Part shown: positions 61,436 through 64,000 of the stretch, in pieces | How the letters are laid out: each line of letters begins with the position of its first letter | Position numbering within the stretch: position 1 is the first letter of the stretch | Source of the DNA: PNON01 sp964387025 | Lineage (GTDB): Bacteria; Chloroflexota; Anaerolineae; Anaerolineales; Anaerolineaceae | Direction of reading: 5' to 3' | NCBI GenBank assembly: GCA_964387025.1 | Contig: CAYLUZ010000008.1 | Span: 1 to 64,000 of the forward strand | DNA: 64,000 bases | Notes under the pieces: generated by a model | The model's database searches: none | Seen by the model: only the letters and a program-made list of their open reading frames with translations | Told to the model about the DNA's origin: nothing | Translations under genes and position numbers: made by a program

Positions 61436-62734
61436 TTAATTGGTAATTGATGGTTCTGATGGAACAACGGACTGCCAATAATCAGTTTTAGTGATTGTAG
61501 CTGCAGTTTTTGCCTCTGTTAACCAGGTCTGGAAGGTTTTATCATTTAATGTAACAAGCTGTTCCTGAGTAAGAGCTTTTTCTTCATGGGCTACAACCTG
61601 GATCACATGCCAACCAAAAGTAGTTTTAACTGGAGCACTTATACTTCCGACCGGGGTGGCAAAAACAGCGGTATCAAATTCAGCTACCATTGCTCCAGGT
61701 CCGAACCAACCAAGATCTCCACCGTTATCCTTGTTACTGGTGTCAGTGGAATATTCTGCTGCGAGAGCAGTCCAGTTTTCTCCAGTATTGTATCGTTCAA
61801 TCACTTTAAGGGCGGTTGCCTCATCTTTTACAAGGATGTGTCTGGCCCAAACTTGATCCTGAACCGGTGAGAGATCTTTAGTAATATCAGCTTCAAGTTT
61901 TTTTCGATACAGACCATATTCGAATACCCGGCGAAGGTCAGCTTCAGTAAATTTCGTTACTGACATTTGATCCAGATATTTGGTTACAGTATCCCGATAA
62001 CCTTGAAGAGTATATTCCGTCGGTGTCGGAGCTACCTGCTCTGTTGCTACTAGTGCTCCAGATTCAGTTGCGACGACAGTTGGTTCAAGGGTTGCGGTCG
62101 GCGAATCAACCTGAGTGGTTGCGGTTGCTGTGAGGTCAGGTGTTGGTGTAATTGTTGCCACCATTGCCAATTGAGCAGGAGACATGGTGGATGTTGGTGA
62201 TTCAACCGGAGCAACAGTAGGGGTTGGAGTACCATTCGCATAGTAATTGAACCATTCTTGAACGGCTTTATCAATTTCTGCGGATGTAACTTCGATCCCA
62301 CGTTTTTTCGCTTCCTGCTTGATCAACCTGTCATCTATTAACTGGTCTAAAACAGCTGAACCGACAGTATTGGGATTAGTTAATTGATTTTGAATTTGGG
62401 TCAGAGATGACTGGAAATAATTGGCAAATTCAGGATTGGAACCAAATGATTGGGCTAGCTGAAAAGTTGAATTATATTGTTGAACCATTTGGGCGCGTGA
62501 ATACCTTACTGTCTTCTCAAATTCAGTAGTTGTAATTTTATCTTGACCTACTACAGCAACAGGTTTTAGACCTCTAAGGACTGTTTGATCCAGAATTCCA
62601 TAACCTACTAACGCCAGGACGAGTACAAGGACTACGATCGAAGCGATTATAATGTATCGATTTTGAATTCTTTCTTTTTCCAGCCTTGCCAGGTGCTTCT
62701 TTGAAATTATTTTTGGATTATCTTCTTTAGCCAT
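61436..62734 (-). CDS. Membrane-anchored parvulin-type peptidyl-prolyl isomerase (SurA/PrsA-like)
   Basis: A 432-residue foldase. A basic N-terminus and one membrane helix (about 28-50) anchor it outside the membrane. A SurA_N-like region (about 60-170) is interrupted by a long Thr/Pro-rich, low-complexity linker (about 170-245, TPTPTVAPVESPTSTMSP and similar). The parvulin domain is about 290-385 (ARHILVKDEATALKV, GGDLGWFGPGAMV, TTFGWHVIQV). It helps exported proteins fold. GAGG precedes ATG 62734. Thr/Pro linkers of this kind are often O-glycosylated when exported. Confidence 0.9.
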   Translation of the reverse strand: MAKEDNPKIISKKHLARLEKERIQNRYIIIASIVVLVLVLALVGYGILDQTVLRGLKPVAVVGQDKITTTEFEKTVRYSRAQMVQQYNSTFQLAQSFGSNPEFANYFQSSLTQIQNQLTNPNTVGSAVLDQLIDDRLIKQEAKKRGIEVTSAEIDKAVQEWFNYYANGTPTPTVAPVESPTSTMSPAQLAMVATITPTPDLTATATTQVDSPTATLEPTVVATESGALVATEQVAPTPTEYTLQGYRDTVTKYLDQMSVTKFTEADLRRVFEYGLYRKKLEADITKDLSPVQDQVWARHILVKDEATALKVIERYNTGENWTALAAEYSTDTSNKDNGGDLGWFGPGAMVAEFDTAVFATPVGSISAPVKTTFGWHVIQVVAHEEKALTQEQLVTLNDKTFQTWLTEAKTAATITKTDYWQSVVPSEPSITN

Positions 62735-62747
62735 ACTACCTCAGTTC

Positions 62748-62782
62748 AAAAAAATAGGGCAGAAGGTGATCACCTACTGCCC
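62748..62782 (-). terminator. Intrinsic terminator of the rpsF-ssb-rpsR operon
   Basis: On the minus strand GGGCAG-T-AGGTGATCACCT-T-CTGCCC forms a long stem with one T-T mismatch around the inner palindrome, followed by TA and seven T. It lies just after the rpsR stop. Confidence 0.92.
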
Positions 62783-62795
62783 AAGGACATAAATA

Positions 62796-63071
62796 CTAGC
62801 GTTCAGTCCATGCTGCGCTTGTAAAAGGCAATAAGGCGATGTGTCGTGCCCGTTTGACTTCACTAGCCAATGCGCGCTGATGTTTGGCACATGTACCTGT
62901 TTGACGCCGTGGACGGATCTTTCCATCCTCTGTTACAAACCTGCGTAATGTGTCAATGTTTTTATAATTGATCACAATATTTTTATCCACACAAAACTGG
63001 CAAAATTTTGGACGGGTTACATAATGGCGTCCACCACCTTGCTGTTCATTTTCAGAATAATTTTCACTCAT
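62796..63071 (-). CDS. rpsR: Ribosomal protein bS18, zinc-binding form
   Basis: A 91-residue small-subunit protein. KFCQFC (C24, C27) and TGTCAKHQR (C61, H64) provide the ligands of the zinc-bearing (C+) form. IRPRRQTG and VKRARHIALLPF are diagnostic. GGAG precedes ATG 63071. Last gene of the rpsF-ssb-rpsR operon. It pairs with bS6 on the ribosome. Confidence 0.98.
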   Translation of the reverse strand: MSENYSENEQQGGGRHYVTRPKFCQFCVDKNIVINYKNIDTLRRFVTEDGKIRPRRQTGTCAKHQRALASEVKRARHIALLPFTSAAWTER

Positions 63072-63108
63072 ACTTCACTCTCCGTTCTATTGATGTTAAT
63101 AGCCTGAT

Positions 63109-63513
63109 CTAGAAAGGGAACTCTTCTCCGGTTTCCTCTGAATTACTAACATCAGAAGAATGAGGAAGATTTCCATCTTTTCGATCACCCAGCATCATCA
63201 TTTCATTTGCCACAATTTCGACATTGACATGTTTTATTCCTTCGTTATCATCCCAGCGGCGGGTTTGAAGGCGACCCTCAATGTATATTTGCTGGCCTTT
63301 GAGTAAATATTGCTTACATATTTCCGCAAGATTTCCCCAGGCAACTATACTGAACCATTCTGTTTCAGAATGTTGCTCACCTTCGGATGATTTCCATGAC
63401 CTGGTTGTTGCTAAAGTAAAGGTAGTTACTGGCCTGCCAGATGGGGTATATCGCATTTCCGGATCTCTGCCCAGGTTACCAATTAACATCACTTTATTCA
63501 GGCTTTTACTCAT
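63109..63513 (-). CDS. ssb: Single-stranded DNA-binding protein
   Basis: A 134-residue OB-fold protein (about 4-105; KVMLIGNLGRDPEMRYTPSG) with a short acidic tail ending EEFPF, the variant of the DDIPF tip that recruits repair partners. GGAG precedes ATG 63513. It lies between rpsF and rpsR, the standard bacterial order. Confidence 0.98.
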   Translation of the reverse strand: MSKSLNKVMLIGNLGRDPEMRYTPSGRPVTTFTLATTRSWKSSEGEQHSETEWFSIVAWGNLAEICKQYLLKGQQIYIEGRLQTRRWDDNEGIKHVNVEIVANEMMMLGDRKDGNLPHSSDVSNSEETGEEFPF

Positions 63514-63551
63514 GGTTATCTCCGTTTCAGGACGATAGATAGAGAAACAAA

Positions 63552-63836
63552 CTAGTCTAATGCTACGATCATATACCGCAATACTGGTTCCAAGAATCGA
63601 ATATTACGATCAAGCGTGGCGCTGAAGGATGGATCATACGATGCCTCGATCAAGACATATTGACCTTCGCGCTGTTTATTAATTTCATAAGCAAGCCTTT
63701 TACGACCCCATACATCAACTTTATTGATGGCGCCGCCAGCTTCTGTTATCCACTCTTTTACTTTATCAACCGCACCATTAAATGCAGTCTCGTCAAGATC
63801 AGGATGGATAATACAAACTAATTCATAATTACGCAT
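63552..63836 (-). CDS. rpsF: Ribosomal protein bS6
   Basis: A 94-residue protein: RNYELVCIIHPDLDE, DVWGRKRLAYEINKQREGQYVLI and the end RFLEPVLRYMIVALD are diagnostic. AAAGGAGG precedes ATG 63836. In many phyla the S6:S18 pair represses this operon by binding the leader; the leader here holds a 10-bp hairpin, but I cannot confirm the binding motif. Confidence 0.98.
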   Translation of the reverse strand: MRNYELVCIIHPDLDETAFNGAVDKVKEWITEAGGAINKVDVWGRKRLAYEINKQREGQYVLIEASYDPSFSATLDRNIRFLEPVLRYMIVALD

Positions 63837-63898
63837 AGGAAGCCTCCTTTCCTCGGGTTTGCATCCTTAATCACCGTAGATGATCAGAATGTGGAAAG

Positions 63899-63923
63899 TA
63901 AGGCACATTAAGTATGTGCCTTA
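63899..63923 (-). promoter_or_regulatory. Hairpin in the rpsF mRNA leader
   Basis: On the minus strand TAAGGCACAT-ACTTA-ATGTGCCTTA is a perfect 10-bp stem beginning a few bases after the predicted transcript start. There is no T run, so it is a leader structure rather than a terminator. Confidence 0.6.
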
Positions 63924-63933
63924 ACTGGAGAAG

Positions 63934-63942
63934 ATTATAACA
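63934..63942 (-). promoter_or_regulatory. Extended -10 promoter of the rpsF operon
   Basis: TGTTATAAT, a perfect extended -10 in the same CTGTGTTATAAT string as the helicase promoter; no good -35. The predicted leader is about 90 nt. Confidence 0.6.
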
Positions 63943-63954
63943 CAGAATTGTTTA

Positions 63955-64000
63955 TTACCTGGAAACAGCTAATTTGACGACCTTCCCCTTACCATCAAAA
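63955..64000 (-). CDS. Possible 3' end of an upstream gene
   Basis: The minus strand reads FDGKGKVVKLAVSR then TAA at 63955-63957, open to the window edge. The composition looks coding, but 14 residues are too few to name a family. Confidence 0.35.
   Translation of the reverse strand, partial: FDGKGKVVKLAVSR

Overview
The window reads as a chromosomal segment of a low-to-moderate GC member of the Chloroflexota, most likely class Anaerolineae. This is an inference from gene style, not a measured phylogeny. The pointers are a DWL-repeat TPR protein, an RsmD with an altered DPPY motif, a Gld-type ABC/DUF4340 operon, a PPi-type phosphofructokinase, a ChlI-like ATPase without photosynthesis genes, and many GT-C membrane glycosyltransferases. 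I see no phage, transposase, CRISPR array, plasmid origin or rRNA operon. Most of it is compact housekeeping DNA with clear Shine-Dalgarno sites, one-to-eight-base stop/start overlaps and strong intrinsic terminators.

Layout. 1-2.8 kb: the first codons of a family-4 glycosidase gene, its GntR/HutC regulator with a palindromic operator and consensus promoter, and a DEAD-box helicase whose leader carries a terminator-like hairpin. 2.9-11.4 kb: a complete kdp potassium-uptake operon on the minus strand (two tiny membrane peptides, kdpA, kdpB, an unrecognised two-helix protein, kdpC, kdpD, kdpE). 11.4-17.2 kb: tRNA-Asp, ndk, a 1136-residue TPR/DWL-repeat protein and the principal sigma factor. 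17.2-21.2 kb: a four-gene Gld-like ABC operon. 21.2-23.9 kb: a membrane pyrophosphatase. 23.9-36.7 kb: eight polytopic GT-C-type glycosyltransferase-like genes with one nitrilase-superfamily gene. 36.8-40.6 kb: a soluble DegS-like kinase, a PPi-type phosphofructokinase and a class II aldolase. 40.6-47.8 kb: Nudix, rsmD, UroD-family, ChlI-like, a small unknown, GtrA, UDP-xylose-synthase-like, and two lipoproteins. 47.8-57 kb: scpB, rluB, an inactive-looking NERD protein, plsX, tRNA-Leu, NAD(P)HX repair, envelope proteins, scpA, and moaC with a MoaD-MoaE fusion. 57-64 kb: rnc, smc, a membrane-anchored foldase and the rpsF-ssb-rpsR operon.

Themes. (1) Ion and energy economy: a Kdp system with extra small membrane proteins, plus two pyrophosphate-linked enzymes (a K+-independent-type pyrophosphatase and a PPi-type phosphofructokinase next to an aldolase). 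(2) Envelope glycosylation: eight GT-C genes, GtrA and a UDP-xylose-synthase-like enzyme, in a genome with Thr/Pro-rich exported linkers. (3) Chromosome structure: scpB, scpA and smc lie within 14 kb. (4) Gene expression: several genes have a TATAAT box only 6-7 bases from the ATG, predicting leaderless mRNAs beside genes with classical ribosome binding sites. No single locus is clearly a new defence or mobile system. The best candidates for undescribed biology are the small proteins inside the kdp operon, the DWL-repeat scaffold protein, the GT-C cluster and the leaderless promoter architecture.
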